Below are positions 1 to 10,945 of a stretch of DNA of 64,000 nt, piece by piece. A model generated the notes under the pieces. That model saw nothing but the letters and a program-made list of their open reading frames with translations, was not told the DNA's origin and searched no databases. Where the stretch lies: contig JACYXH010000477.1 in assembly GCA_026745465.1 (NCBI GenBank), positions 1,869,501-1,933,500 on the forward strand, read 5' to 3'. The translations under genes were made by a program, and so were the position numbers. This DNA is from Lota lota (lineage: Eukaryota > Chordata > Actinopteri > Gadiformes > Lotidae). Each line of letters opens with the position of its first letter. The first letter of the stretch is position 1.

Positions 1-775
1 TGGGCCTGACGCACCTGGTTCAGCACGAGATAGACACTGGTGACGCGCAACCTATCAAAATGCGTCCCCGGCGTCTTCCCCAGGTCTGACAAGAGGCTGC
101 AGACAGGGTGCTGGAGGAAATGCAGAAGGCTGGGATTGTCGAACCGTCAGAGAGCCCGTGGGCTCCCAGTGGTCATGGTCCCCAAAAAGAGCAGCTCCAG
201 ATGGAGGTTCTGCGTGGACTACAGGCCCCTCAACAGCGTGACCAAGAAAGACTCCTACCCCCTCCCTCGGATTGATGAGTCTTTGGACCTGGTGACGGGT
301 TCGGCATGGTTCTCTTCACTGGACCTGCGGAGTGGGTACTGGCAGGTGCCCCTCTCCCCGGAGGCTAGACCGAAAACGGCCTTCTATGCGGGTGGGGGTC
401 TGTGGCAGTTCCGTGTCCTCAGCTTTGGTCTGTGCAACGCCCCTGCCACGTTCGAGCGCCTGATGGACAGGGTGCTAGCCGACATTCCTAGGCGGGAATG
501 CTTTGTGTACCTGGATGATATCCTGGCCCATGTAAACTCGTTCCAGGCAGCGCTTGGAGCACTGCGGATCACCAGAGGGTGATGGCGGCAGGCATCAAGT
601 TACACCCAGACAAGTGTCACTTTTTGAGGAGGGAGGTGATATTTCTAGGACACAAGGTTGGCGGTGAGGGCGTTGGGACTGTTGAGGAAAAGATACAGGC
701 AGTGAAAGACTGGCACCTGCCGACCAGGCGCAGCTGAGGAGCTTCCTGGGCCTTGCTTCTTACTACAGGAAGTTT
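1..775 (+). pseudogene. gypsy pol: reverse transcriptase segment, frame-broken
   Basis: The frame from about 40 to 582 shows reverse transcriptase motifs in order: a PKK...WRFCVDYRPLN block, the LDLRSGYWQ block (first catalytic Asp), the FGLCNAPATFERLMD block, and the YLDD catalytic box at 508-519. The frame stops at 580-582. The thumb region (HPDKCHF and FLGH motifs) follows in a different frame from about 583, and the connection continues in the frame of the next segment after about 720. It is a degraded enzyme, not a host gene. The start of the domain is outside the window. Confidence 0.9.
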
Positions 776-1732
776 GTGCGTGGTTTCTCCTGCACAGCCG
801 CCCCTCTGTATCACCTTCTGCAGAAAGATACTGACTTTTCATGGACAGAGGACTGTCAACAGGCCTTCACCTCTCTACAAGAGGCGCTGATAACAGCCCC
901 TATCCTGGCCGCACCCGTCCTCATCCTACCATTTGTGGTCGACGCAGATGCCAGCAATGTTGGCATGGGCGCTGTCTTTGCTCAGGTAGGGCCGGAAGGA
1001 GAGAGGGTGGTGGCGTATTTAAGCAAGTCCTTTAACAAAGCTGAGCAGCGCTATTGCGTCACGCGGCGAGAGTTGCTCGCTGTCGTAATGGCGATAAGAC
1101 ATTTTAAGTACTACCTGTGCGGCCGGCCCTTCACCGTTAGAACTGACCACGCCGCCCTCCAGTGGTTGATGTCCTTCAGGGAGCCGGAGGGACAGATCGC
1201 CCGCTGGTTGGAAGAACTCCAGTCGTACTCCTTCACAGTCATGCACAGAGCCGGGGCCCGCCACACTAACGCGGACGCCCTGTCTCGCCGGCCCTGTGCA
1301 TCTGGCGGTTGCCGCCATTGCGAGCGGAGGGAGGCACGTGAAAGAGAACTGTGTGAGGAGGAGAGCTGCAACTCGCACTGGGGCTGTCCGACCTCCCAGG
1401 CGCTGGAGGTGGTAGATGTGGCGGAATGGAGGACCCAGCAGGCTCAGGATGTGGACCTGGAGCCTGTACTGCAGTGGGTGGAGTCGGGGAGTCGACCACC
1501 CTGGGAGGAGGTGACTGGCCGCCCACCGGCAATCAAGGGACTGTGGGCCAAGTTCGATGCACTGTGTGTCAGAGATAGCGTGCTACAGAGGGCGTGGAAG
1601 GAGCCGGCCACCGGAGAGGAGAGGTGGCAGGTTGTTGTTCCCAGGGCACTTAGGGAGGCAGTGCTCAAAACCGCTCATGGGACTGTGGGGGCGGGGCATT
1701 TTGGGGTCTCTAAAAAGCTCAGACGCCTCTGA
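776..1732 (+). pseudogene. gypsy pol: RNase H segment and integrase zinc-finger start
   Basis: This open stretch of 318 codons begins in the tether region (AAPLYHLLQK) and holds a Ty3-type RNase H: VVDADASNVGMGAVF near 935-980, the RRELLAVV block with its Glu, RTDHAALQW near 1140-1165, and HTNADALSRR near 1262-1290. It then enters the integrase N-terminal zinc finger, where the two His of the HHCC motif are visible near 1672-1705 (AHGTVGAGHFG). A TGA at 1730-1732 interrupts the frame inside that zinc finger. Confidence 0.9.
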
Positions 1733-2914
1733 CAGGGGTTTTATTGGGGGCAGATCAAAAGAGACGTGGAGGACTTTTGTCGCCGCTGCGATGCATGCGC
1801 CGCACACAAGGGCCCCCTAGACCAGTCTCACGCTCAGCTACAACAGCAGGCAGTGGGGGCACCGATGGAGAGAGTGGCTGTAGACATTATGGGGCCCTTT
1901 CCTCGCTCAGACAAGGGGAACCGCTATATACTAGTAGCAATGGACTATTTCACAAAATGGCCTGAGGCCTATGCCCTCCCTGACCAGGAGGCAGAGACAG
2001 TTGTTGACGCCCTGGTTGAGGGGATGTTCACAAGGTTTGGCGCTCCAGAGGTTATTCACAGTGATCAGGGGCGCAATTTTTTGTCAACGGTGTTTGCCAC
2101 CATGTGCAAGCGGCTGGGGATGCACAAAACCCGGACAACAGCCCTGCACCCTCAGAGCGATGGACTTGTTGAGAGGTTCAACCGAACCCTCGCACAACAG
2201 CTTGCTATCCTCTCAGCTGAACACCAACGTGACTGGGACACACACATTCCACTTGTGTTGATGGCCTGCAGGTCAGCGGTACAGGACTCCACATCCTGCA
2301 CACCGGCCCTGCTCATGCTGGGGCGGGAGCTGCGAACGCCAGCAGAGTTGGCATTTGGCAGACCCCCCGACACCCCTGCCGTGGCCCCTGGGAGAGAGTA
2401 TGCCAGGAGGCTCCAGGACCGCCTGGAGTCTGCACACGCCTTTGCACGGGATCAGCTGGAGAGGGCTGGCATCAGACAGAAGAGGAATTATGATGTGAAG
2501 TCCAAGGGGCGGGACTTTCAGGCTGGGGAGCTGGTGTGGGTGTACAGCCCCCGCAGGAAGAAGGGACGGTGCCCTAAGTTGGACTGCCACTGGGTGGGCC
2601 CCTGTAGGTTGTTAGAAAGGATGGGGGAGGTGGTTTACCGGGTTCAACTGCCACCTAGAGGCAGAAAAGTGCCGCTGCATAGGGACAGGCTTGCCCCTTA
2701 CAGTGGTGGGGCTACCCTCACACCGAACTCTGAGCCCCCTTCCCCTGCCCCCTCGCAGCCCCCTGCTGCCACACCAGAGAGGAACCCGATCTCTCCAGAC
2801 AGTTCGGCCGCTCCACAGCTGGGGCGGCGGCCGCGGAGGCGGGCTCCCCGCCGGTTTGAAGACTTTGTTTGTCCCCTCGGGGTCGAGGGACTTTCTCGGG
2901 GGGGTGCAGTGTAA
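1733..2914 (+). pseudogene. gypsy pol: integrase core and C-terminal domain
   Basis: After the TGA the same protein continues with the two Cys of the zinc finger (CRRCDACAAH, near 1780-1800). The DDE integrase core follows: Asp in AVDIMGPF near 1879, Asp in IHSDQG near 2060, Glu in LVERFNRT near 2170. A basic GPY/F-like module (KLDCHWVGPCRLLERM, near 2575-2620) and a proline-rich tail come next. The frame is open to the TAA at 2912-2914, which overlaps the first bases of the LTR. All three catalytic residues are present, but the upstream stop and frameshifts make this a pseudogene. Confidence 0.92.
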
Positions 2915-3120
2915 CGGTTCTAGGTTGCGTTGTTTGTGTACATTGTGCTAATGTTGTGATTGGGTGCTCAGGAGAAGGGGGCGGGCCTTGGGGAGGGAGA
3001 TATACGGTTAGAGGTTTAGAGAAGTTCATGTTTGTTTTTGTTATTATCTGCCATTAATAAAAGGGAGTTCATCAAAACAACCTGTGTGGTGCTTGGACGC
3101 ATAGAAACAGGGTTGCTACA
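2910..3120 (+). repeat. 3' LTR of the gypsy element
   Basis: The segment begins TGTAACGG and ends GTTGCTACA, giving the expected TG...CA ends with a short TGTA/TACA inverted repeat. A G-rich polypurine tract (gggggggtgcag) sits just before it. Inside are a TATA-like gagatatacgg near 2996-3006 and an AATAAA at about 3055-3060. The length, 211 bp, is short for an LTR. The 5' LTR is outside the window, so the two cannot be compared. Confidence 0.82.
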
Positions 3121-3695
3121 ATATATTACTACAAAATGTTCCCACAATAGTAATGTGGTTGATTATGATTACAAGAACACTGGTTAGCAAGTCTCGGTGG
3201 TGCCTTAAACATTATAGTTTGTATCGGAGAGCGTGATCGAATCCAGCTCGTGACAGTATTTTTAAGAGTAAGTAAAAATACAAATAATTAATATAATCAC
3301 ACGTGTTATAGGTGTCTTTAATGTTGTACTCTGTAAGACATAGCTATTTACAACAATAACAATGAGATACGACGCATACAAACTAAAGGTAGGTTTGTGG
3401 AATTTAGACGAATGTGATGACGTGAGCTAAGCTTCATCTGGTTCATCTGGTCAAATATCCTCGTACACGCCACATGCGCGCGATCGGGAACCAGATAGCT
3501 TGGGAACAATTAGGCGTGTAACACCGGAGCTGACAAGAGACACCATGCAGTTATCGAGAACGTTACTCGAGCCATTACCGTATGCTTTATTTTCATTTAG
3601 TTTGAGTGCTTTGGATGCATCTAAATCGTTTTTGTTTGACGTTTCATTCGTTTGTGTCGGAGTTTAGCTAAAGTATGGTATCCCGTTTGCTTGCT
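3121..3695. other. unassigned AT-rich spacer
   Basis: I see no coding frame, no recognisable repeat end and no RNA gene here. It lies between the gypsy 3' LTR and the fold-back element. The last bases (3689-3695, gcttgct) match the sequence just right of the fold-back element and look like its target-site duplication. Confidence 0.5.
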
Positions 3696-5350
3696 ATGGA
3701 AGGCCATTAGAGCAAATAACATCTTCAGAATTTCGCGTTAACACAACCAAATTTTGCGTGTTAACACGCAGAGTTTGGTTGTGTTAACACGTCATATTTT
3801 GACGTGTTAACACGCAGAGTTTGGTTGACATGTTAACACATCAGGTCTCATTTTGCCCCGTTAATATCCAACGGGTTGTTCCATTCTTATATTATAGGGG
3901 TGTTAGAAACATTACAGCATAAAGCTAGCGATGTATCTTTCCTTGCCACAGCTGCTTGGATTGTTTCCTCATTGTCCGATGTTGCTAGTCTAACACATTC
4001 CCTAAATGTGCGGTTTCATAAGACAGAAGGTTCTGCAGCGCCATAAACAAGTTTCTTTAAACTTCACCGTCCCCCGCTGAAAGTTTAAATTGGCTTCTTC
4101 TAAATCACAACTCTGGTTTACGTTTCATAACCATCATTTCCTTTAAGGTATACATGGTGCGTAGCACTTGCATAGACACCCACATCAGTAATTTATGCAC
4201 AGCGTCAATAATTTATGCACAACGTCCTCTCTTGCGTTGTTGTTCGACATCATTCCCAGATCCTCATCATGAATATGTATGACTGCCTTGATTCAAGGTC
4301 CCTCATTGGCCATAATCAGAAAATGCATGTTAACATGTCAATTGTTTTTGCGTTAACACGTCCAAATATTATGGAAGGCCATTAGCGCAAAAGCTTCTCA
4401 GAAATATCGTGTAAACACGGCGATTTAGGTCGAGTTAATGTAACCAATATTAACACGTTAACGTAACCAAAATTGACAACAAAAGATGACGCGTTGTTGG
4501 TTGTGGCCAATGAGGGACCTTGAATCAAGGCAGTCATACATATTAATGAGGACAACCGCATCATGATGATGAACAACGCAAGGGAGAATGTTTAGCATGA
4601 TGTGCATAAATTACCGACGTGGACATAAATCACTGACGTGGTCGTCTACGAACATGCTTCAAACTCGTTACGATGGCCTTCCATATAGTGACAGGCACAC
4701 TACGCGCATGCTACTCACTCGTTACGTAAATCAGCGTTGGGGTTTAGAAGAAACCAACATTTAGCGGGGGACGGTGAAGTTTGAGGAGAAGAAACACGTC
4801 GTGGTGGCGCTGCAGAATTTTCTTGCGAATTGCAACCGCAATTCTGAGGCCTTTCCGCACATTGAAGCACACTCAATCAGTTCGTTTAGCCTCTTCCCTA
4901 TGGGAATATATACCATGCCTCCCAGGCTTGCTACAATTCAAATCAGCTGTCGGCTTTTGTCCCACCTGGAATGATCAGGAGCTAACTGCTTGTGGCGTTT
5001 TTCATGCTCATTTGGGGTTTTGAGGGAATAGAATCGGGGTAGGCTATATTCTGTTTAAGAAATAACCAAAATGATATATTTTATTACTCAACACATATTT
5101 CAAACATGTGGAACCATGAGCTACATTTTTGTTCGTAATACCCCCGCCTCCCAGTTGTCGTCTATATCGATATGCGCTTGTTAACGACCTATGGCCATTA
5201 TTTTATTTTATGTAACGTGTCAAAATCGACGTGTTAACATAAAATCATTTGCGCTAATGGCCTTCCATAAAATATTACATGTTAACGCACAAAATTCGGT
5301 CGTGTTAACGCAACATTTCTAAAACATTATTTGCGCTAATGGCCTTCCAT
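3696..5350. mobile_element. fold-back (palindromic) non-autonomous DNA element
   Basis: The outer ends are inverted repeats: atggaaggccattagagcaa at 3696-3715 is matched, with one change, by ttgcgctaatggccttccat at 5331-5350, and the similarity runs inward for about 70 bp. The 7-bp gcttgct flanks both ends (3689-3695 and 5352-5358), as a target-site duplication would. Inside, two long arms (about 4000-4370 and 4375-4830) are inverted copies of each other. For example, gtatgactgccttgattcaa near 4276 reappears reversed near 4520. The motif gtgttaacacg recurs many times. Internal copies of the terminal motif at about 4371, 4671 and 5250 suggest nesting. No transposase is encoded. The superfamily is unknown. 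Confidence 0.8.
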
Positions 5351-5389
5351 AGCTTGCTTCACACTCGTACACATACACGCTGAAATCGA

Positions 5390-5990
5390 TAGTTATGTTA
5401 TTATAACTCTAGTTCTATGATTGTAGGCGTAGCAGTCTAGGCTTCGCCTTATGGGCTTGTCCCGTGCGCGCACTCGCGTGCACTGAACATTTTTCAGCAA
5501 TGCACCAATCAACGTGGGCACCACCCACACTTCCACGTTCTATTTCATGTAGGCTACGCCGTCTAGGCTTCGCCTTATGGGCTAAGGTGAAGCTGCGAGC
5601 GGAGCCCGATAAATGTACTCCTGCTGGACCCAAGTCACAAAAATAAAGACCTAAGTCACAGGGCACATCAGACTCAATAAGCCGAAGATGTGCAAAACAC
5701 AACAGCTAAATAAGAAAACCCTGAATCCTCTTAAAAACACGCAAAGCGATGATAAAGAGAATAGAGTGAGTCTGTAACTCTGACTCAACCCGTATTTCAA
5801 TGAACATGAAAAAAGGGGAATGCAGAGCAACAAGGCTACCATATGGGAGGAGCTAGGAAGAAAACCAAGCTACCAATAGCAACGAGCAACAAGGCTCTTC
5901 CTACCTACGCTCAAAGAGGTGACAGGAGGAAACCTGTTGTGCAATTTTAAATAATAGAGGGCAGGATATAAAACGCCGGTTACGAACCGT
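5390..5990 (-). repeat. DIRS 3' terminal and internal repeat region
   Basis: The 20-base motif tctaggcttcgccttatggg occurs twice in direct orientation, at about 5436-5455 and 5562-5581, separated by a GC-rich stretch that contains inverted short motifs (gcgcgcactcgcgtgc). Repeated terminal and internal segments beyond the recombinase are typical of DIRS elements. I infer the role from position; the exact boundary is uncertain. Confidence 0.55.
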
Positions 5991-6120
5991 AATCAGAGTA
6001 ATAATAACCTGTCACTCCTGAGCTCAGTGCCCACGCTGGAACACCACCGGGTGACAGCGAAGAGAGAAAGAAGCTGAGCGACATCACGAGCGTAACAGGC
6101 TCTGAGCGATAAACCAATAT

Positions 6121-7094
6121 CTAATTCGTAGAGAGGGAGCCCGACTCCAACACAGAGTGGCCGAGTGAGTCCCTGGACATGTCTAACATGTAAAAACAAA
6201 TAAAAGGATCGGGGGAAGACCATGACGCAGCCGCGCAAATGTCTTCTACCGAAATTCCCTTGAATAGGGCCGACAAAGCGGCCATCCCTCGTGCAGAGTG
6301 AGCTCTAACACCCAAAGGTGATGCTAAGCCCTGCCGAGTGTAGGCTAAGCAGACACCCTCACATATTCAGCGGGACAGACGCTGTTTAGAAAGAGCGCGG
6401 CCTTTGGCAGCGTCGCTATAACACACAAAATGTTGTGTGGAGCGAAACTCAGCTGATCGTTTCACGTACATAGCCAATGCCCACACCGGGCACAGGAGAT
6501 GCAACTCCGCCTCCGCTTCACTAGTATGAGGCGGGGGGTGAAAACCTTAAGCACAATATACCTCGACCGAAAAGAACTGAATATGTTCTTGGGGAGGAAC
6601 GCAGGATTGGGTCTAAGCAGCGCGAAGGAGCTGTCCTCGTTCAATAACAAGCAGCTCGGGCTGACAGATGTGCGGCCAACTCACCGACACGTTTGGCAGA
6701 AACCAAAGCCAATAAGAGCGCCGTTTTAAAGGAAAGGACATCCAAAGGGGCTTGAGACAGAGGCTCGAAAGGGTCCTTGGATAAACCACGCAACACGGTG
6801 GGAAGATCCCAACGCGGTGTAAGCACACGAGAAAACAGGTTTAACACGTCTAACCCCATGCAAGAATCTCTTGACTAGTGGGTGACTGAAAACCGGTTTC
6901 CCATCATATCCTGCGTGGCCAGCCGAAACGGCTGCCGCATAGACTTTGATAGTGGAGAAAGAGTAAACACTGAAGGAACCCAAGCACGCTTCCCACCTCA
7001 CAGAGAGATGGGATAACGTGATTGAGGTCACACCACGTAGAGAAAGCGCCCCACTTCGCCGCGTAAAGGGAGGAAGTGAAAGGCGAGCGAGCAC
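6121..7094 (-). pseudogene. DIRS tyrosine recombinase (YR), frame-broken
   Basis: Four minus-strand frames follow one another. The first carries the core-binding start (STIKVYAAAVSAGHAG, about 6915-6960) and HPLVKRFLHGVRR. The second has KTALLLALVSAKRVGEL, with the first catalytic Arg, near 6690. The third has the block LLRPNPAFLPKNI near 6600. The last has RAHSARGMAALSALFKG near 6260-6308, with the His and second Arg of the R..H-R signature, then a WSSPDPFICFYMLD end near 6180-6225 with the expected Tyr. The frame ends at 6121. At least three frameshifts separate the pieces. Confidence 0.86.
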
Positions 7095-7142
7095 TCTGAA
7101 TAGTGTTGATAACTAATGCTGGCAGACCTCTGCCTTGCAGAA

Positions 7143-9080
7143 TCAACCTCTCAGAAGCCAAACCAACAACCGACCCGTCACATCGGGCGGGTGGTGCACC
7201 GTCCCGTGAGCCTGTGAAAGCGCGTCCGGTCTGAACGGTACCGGCCACGGCTCCGTGCAAGAGAGCGCCACTAGCTCTGGGAACCACAGAGCTGAGCTGT
7301 TCTCCGGGGCCACTAGAATGAGGGACAATCCCTCCTGCCTGACCCGCTCCAGGAGAGGATGGATTAGTCGAAGCGGCGGGAAAGCACATAATAGAGCCCG
7401 CGGCCACGGTGCGTGCGCCATAGCGTCCACCCCCAACGGCGGAAGACCCTGAGGGCTGAGAGAGAACCACAGACTGCAGTGGGTGTTCTCTCTGGATGCA
7501 AAAAGGTCCACCTGAGCCATCCCGACCTCTGCCAGATCAGCCTGACAATGTCTGGATGTAACCACCATTCGCCTCGGCGGGGACCGCCGCGAGACATGAG
7601 GTCCGCCCCAAAGTTCAGGGCGCCCGCGATATGCAGGGCTCTCAGGCTGAGCAGGTTCTGATGAGCCCACAGCCAGAGCTCGACTGCTGCTCAGTGGAGA
7701 GCAGCGGAGCGCACTCCCCCTTGTTTGTTTACGTAAGCCGCCGCTGACACGCTGTCCGTCTGGATCAGAACGTGGCGGCCGTACACCAGGTAAGAGAAAT
7801 GTACAAGCACTTTCCTCACCGTGGTGAGCTCCAGCACATTTTTGTGTTGAGTGGGGAGCGTCGGCCACTCGCCTCCGACCGAGTGGGAAAGGCACGTTCC
7901 TCCCCAACCCATCAACGAGGCGTCCGTGAAGACCACCGCGTGAGACATGACTCTGTCTAAGGGAACCCCTCTGAGAAGAGCCGGGGAACTCCCCCAATAT
8001 CTCAGGTCTGGCGACACAGAGCGAGGTACGGACAGTAACCTACGCTTGTGTCGCTTGGGGTCCAGTCTCTGGCGAGCCAACCACCGCTGTAGTCTGCGCA
8101 TAAAGAGCAGACCCAGGTGCACCACATGGTGAGCAGCTGCCATCAGTCCCAACAGGTGCATGATGGACAGTGCGGTCACGCTCCTGCGAGCGTGAAAACG
8201 GGAGAGCGCCAACAGGACGGCATCTCGCCGAGGAAGCGAGAGCGTCGCTGTGAATGTGACGGAGTCTGGGCAAAGCTCCAAGTAGACGAGCCGGCGGCTG
8301 GGGAGCGGATAGCTCTTTACCCAGTTGATGGCGAAACCCAACGAGGAGAGATGATTTATCACCGTCATGGTGTCTCTTCTCGCAGCTACCTCTGAGTCGC
8401 TCAGAATCAGTAGGTCGTCGAGGTAAAAGAGAACTCTCTTTCCCTGACGCCTGAGCGGCCCCAGCGCTGCCTCTACACACTTTGAAAAAGTGCGTGGGGC
8501 CAGGGAGTAACCGAACGGCAGGCACCGGTACTCGTACGCCACGACCATAAGGCGAAGCTGAGAATTTCCTGTGAGCCTGGAGAATGGGGATGTGGAAGTA
8601 AGCATCCTTGAGATCCAGGGATATGAACCAGTCGCCCTCTCTCACACACCGGAGCAAACGCTCCGGTGGTGAGCATTCTGAATTTCCTCACGGCAACAAA
8701 ATTGTTGAAGACGCGAAGATCCAAAATGGGTCTCATCTCCCCTGACTTCTTGGGAACCAGAAAGTAGCGGGAGTAAAAACCCTAGGCGTGACTCGAGGGG
8801 GGTGGGAATGACAGAGACAGCCCCCTTCCCCAAGAGACGGACCACCTGCCAGAGCCGTGCTCGCCGCTGGATCCTGCAGCCTTTTCTCCACCACCCCCAT
8901 AGAGGGTGGGGGACGGTGCTTGAACTGTATGGGGTGGCCCCACCTCAACGTGTTGTTCAACCACGTTGGTAAAACGCATCGCTCTCGCCAACACGCATGG
9001 CGCTCGGAGAGGGCGAGCATCCAGCTGAGGAACGCTGTCCAGGAATGCGCTGTATTCCTCAGCCCCTACCGCCTTCACAC
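7143..9080 (-). pseudogene. DIRS reverse transcriptase / RNase H, frame-broken
   Basis: The frame 8605-7691 holds the catalytic YLDD box at about 8414-8425 inside FYLDDLLIL, preceded by LPFGYSLAPRTFSKC. Next comes the RNase H start VVFTDASLMGWGG near 7930 and QTDSVSAAAYVNKQGG near 7720. Upstream, MRPILDLRVFNNFVAV (about 8736) is the palm entry in another frame, and the weaker frames at 8782-9078 cover the N-terminal linker. Downstream, 7691-7143 continues the RNase H C-terminal region (VDLFASRENTHCSLWFSL near 7500) in a shifted frame. Confidence 0.86.
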
Positions 9081-9222
9081 TACGTGTGAACCAAGGGGGG
9101 GCATACCTCGAAAGGGAGGGGAGGGACCCCCTGCGAGCGGGGAACCCGCTGCAAAAGGCAAACTCACAGCTTGCTCGCTCGCCGTGCCTACGGCGAACAG
9201 CTCCGACGTCTCCCCATAGTCA

Positions 9223-10601
9223 TCAGACTAGAGAGGGGGTTGAGGGGGCAAAGTCGGGGTCTGGAAGACTGTAACACGAAGCCGCATAGACGGCCTTGTG
9301 CGACGAGTCTTCAACCCGCTCATGAAGCGCACGGGGACGCCGCATAGAAGCGGACGACCCCCTTGCTATACTACACAGTCTAGCCGTCGTCCCACAGCCA
9401 CTAAACTGAGAGGGAGGGAGAGGCTGAGGGGAAGAGGAATGCACGACAGGCACACGGCGCGGTCGGCTTAAAGGACATAGCCCTTTAAAGATGTACTGCC
9501 GTTCGGCCGAACGGGCTTTTAAATCTTTATTTGGGAGGGGAAAAGACGGAGGGCGCCAGCCTCCGTGATTTCTGCTCCTTCGCTGCCTGGCGCTGCTGCG
9601 GAGGCGGCGTCCTGGCCCGTTGAACACGTGGTCGACCCCACTTCCTGCTGGCCCGACTGCTCCCGCTGGCCTGGTAGGAGGAGCCCGTGAGAATCGGTCC
9701 GAACCGGGAACGATTCTCACGGACGGACTGAAGGTGGGCGAGAACCTCCGCGAACCGAGGTCCAAAAAGCCCGTTTCCGCGGCCAATGGACCCTGGATAA
9801 GGCCCGCCCTTTCTCTGTCAGGAACAGAGGTGAAGGACAGCCACATGGCTCGATGACCCATGGTCGCCCACGCCATCTGACGTCCGGCAGTAACCGCCAT
9901 CCGGCGCCCGGACAGAGGAGCGCTGCCAAAGGAGGCTCCAGGCGAGGTACCCCCTCGCCTATGTGGCGGACCACCCCTCCACCCTGGTGAAATCGGTGAA
10001 CGCCTTCACCGGGGCCTTAAGGGAGGACGGGTCTTCAGCCGCCACGGTAAGATACCGCTGGACGGGTGGGAACAGAGGGCATAGGGTAGGCCGTCTGGTC
10101 GACGAAGGAGATCTAAAATAGTCCCCCTGCATATGGTCCAGTTCCGGGGAGGACGGTGGAGGTGGCATGGCGATGCCCTTGATGGCCGCTGCCTCGCCCA
10201 TGATTTCGCCGAACAGGTCGGTGAAACGGTGCGGCTTCTCCGGGGGCAAAACCCCCGAAGGCCGTGAAGAAGTCCCTGACGCGGAGTCCACGTCGAGGTC
10301 GTAGTCCTTGTCCTCCCCCGGTGCCGCCACGGCGTCGAAAAAAATTATCGACGACGTCCGCAAGCTCCACCGACGGGGAAAAGAAAAGGCGCCTCGAGAG
10401 GAGCACCTCTTGAGGTAGGGTGGTACAGGCGGCGCAGGAACCGGAGCCCGAAAAGGCCGCCATGGCGTGCTCCGCACCGAGGCAACGGAAGCACATGACG
10501 TGCCCGTCGACCGGAGACAGGATAGCCGGGCCAGAGGAGCAGAGAGGCCCCTGAAAAGGGGCAACGCGTCTCGAAATGTGCGCTAGATAAAATATAGCCA
10601 C
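9223..10601 (-). pseudogene. DIRS gag-like region, frame-broken
   Basis: The minus-strand frames begin near 10601 and include a Cys/His cluster (HVMCFRCLGAEHAMAAF...CAAC, about 10430-10500). This resembles the N-terminal zinc-binding part of DIRS gag proteins. The middle part is Pro/Ser-rich and acidic, and the 9900-9223 frame carries the GRQMAWATMGHRAMWLSF block seen late in these gags. At least two frameshifts are present. Assignment as gag rests on its position upstream of the reverse transcriptase and on these resemblances. Confidence 0.7.
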
Positions 10602-10945
10602 GACAACGTTATAAAGTTAAGTAACATTCAACACACAAAAGTTATTTTTTGTATGATTGTTTTGACCACTGATAACAGCGCTGGGCTACTCCACATAACA
10701 TTATCTAGAGCTGTTTGGGTAGTTGACTCATCTACGGCAAGTTAGCAAAAGTTATGTTACCTGCGGCAATTTCATTAGAATGAAATTACATGACGTGACG
10801 AAACATAACGTGAATACAACTTAAGTACATTTACTCGTCCATGAATGATTTCTGCCTGAGTCACGTCAGACAGATTTTCACCAGCAATGGTGGTGAAGCC
10901 AACAACTCCCATGTCCTCGCACTACTTCATGACGTCATCATACTA
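10600..10945 (-). repeat. interspersed repeat, copy 1 (inverted relative to 40.7 kb)
   Basis: The reverse complement of this stretch matches 40683-41060 over most of its length. Shared landmarks are gacaacgttataaagtt at the left edge, a block with gtggtcaaa...ctgataacagcgctgggct, a tgacgtgacg-type palindromic block, and catgggag...caccattgc at the right edge. No coding frame is shared, so it is probably a non-autonomous element. It abuts the 5' edge of the DIRS element. Confidence 0.7.

Larger units (their letters stand above)
1..3120 (+). mobile_element. Ty3/gypsy LTR retrotransposon, 3' part
   Basis: The order reverse transcriptase, RNase H, integrase, 3' LTR is the Ty3/gypsy order. The 5' LTR, gag and protease lie left of the window. 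Reading frames are broken at least three times (stop at 580-582, a frame change near 720, stop at 1730-1732), so this copy cannot make an intact polyprotein. No chromodomain is recognisable after the integrase core. It lies on the 3' side of the last visible plekha7 exon and in the opposite orientation to that gene. Confidence 0.93.
5390..10601 (-). mobile_element. DIRS-like tyrosine-recombinase retrotransposon, decayed
   Basis: On the minus strand, from 10.6 kb downward, the order is a gag-like region, reverse transcriptase/RNase H, then a phage-type tyrosine recombinase. This is diagnostic of DIRS elements, which use a recombinase instead of a DDE integrase. Every domain is split over several frames, so the copy is dead. 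The 3' terminal/internal-repeat region is visible at 5390-5990. A matching 5' inverted terminal repeat is not visible near 10.6 kb, so the 5' end appears deleted. Confidence 0.88.

Noticed and set aside
3696-5350. CRISPR-like array, because of regularly recurring gtgttaacac motifs
   Set aside because: Spacing is irregular, the motifs are in both orientations, and the genome is clearly eukaryotic. It is a fold-back element.
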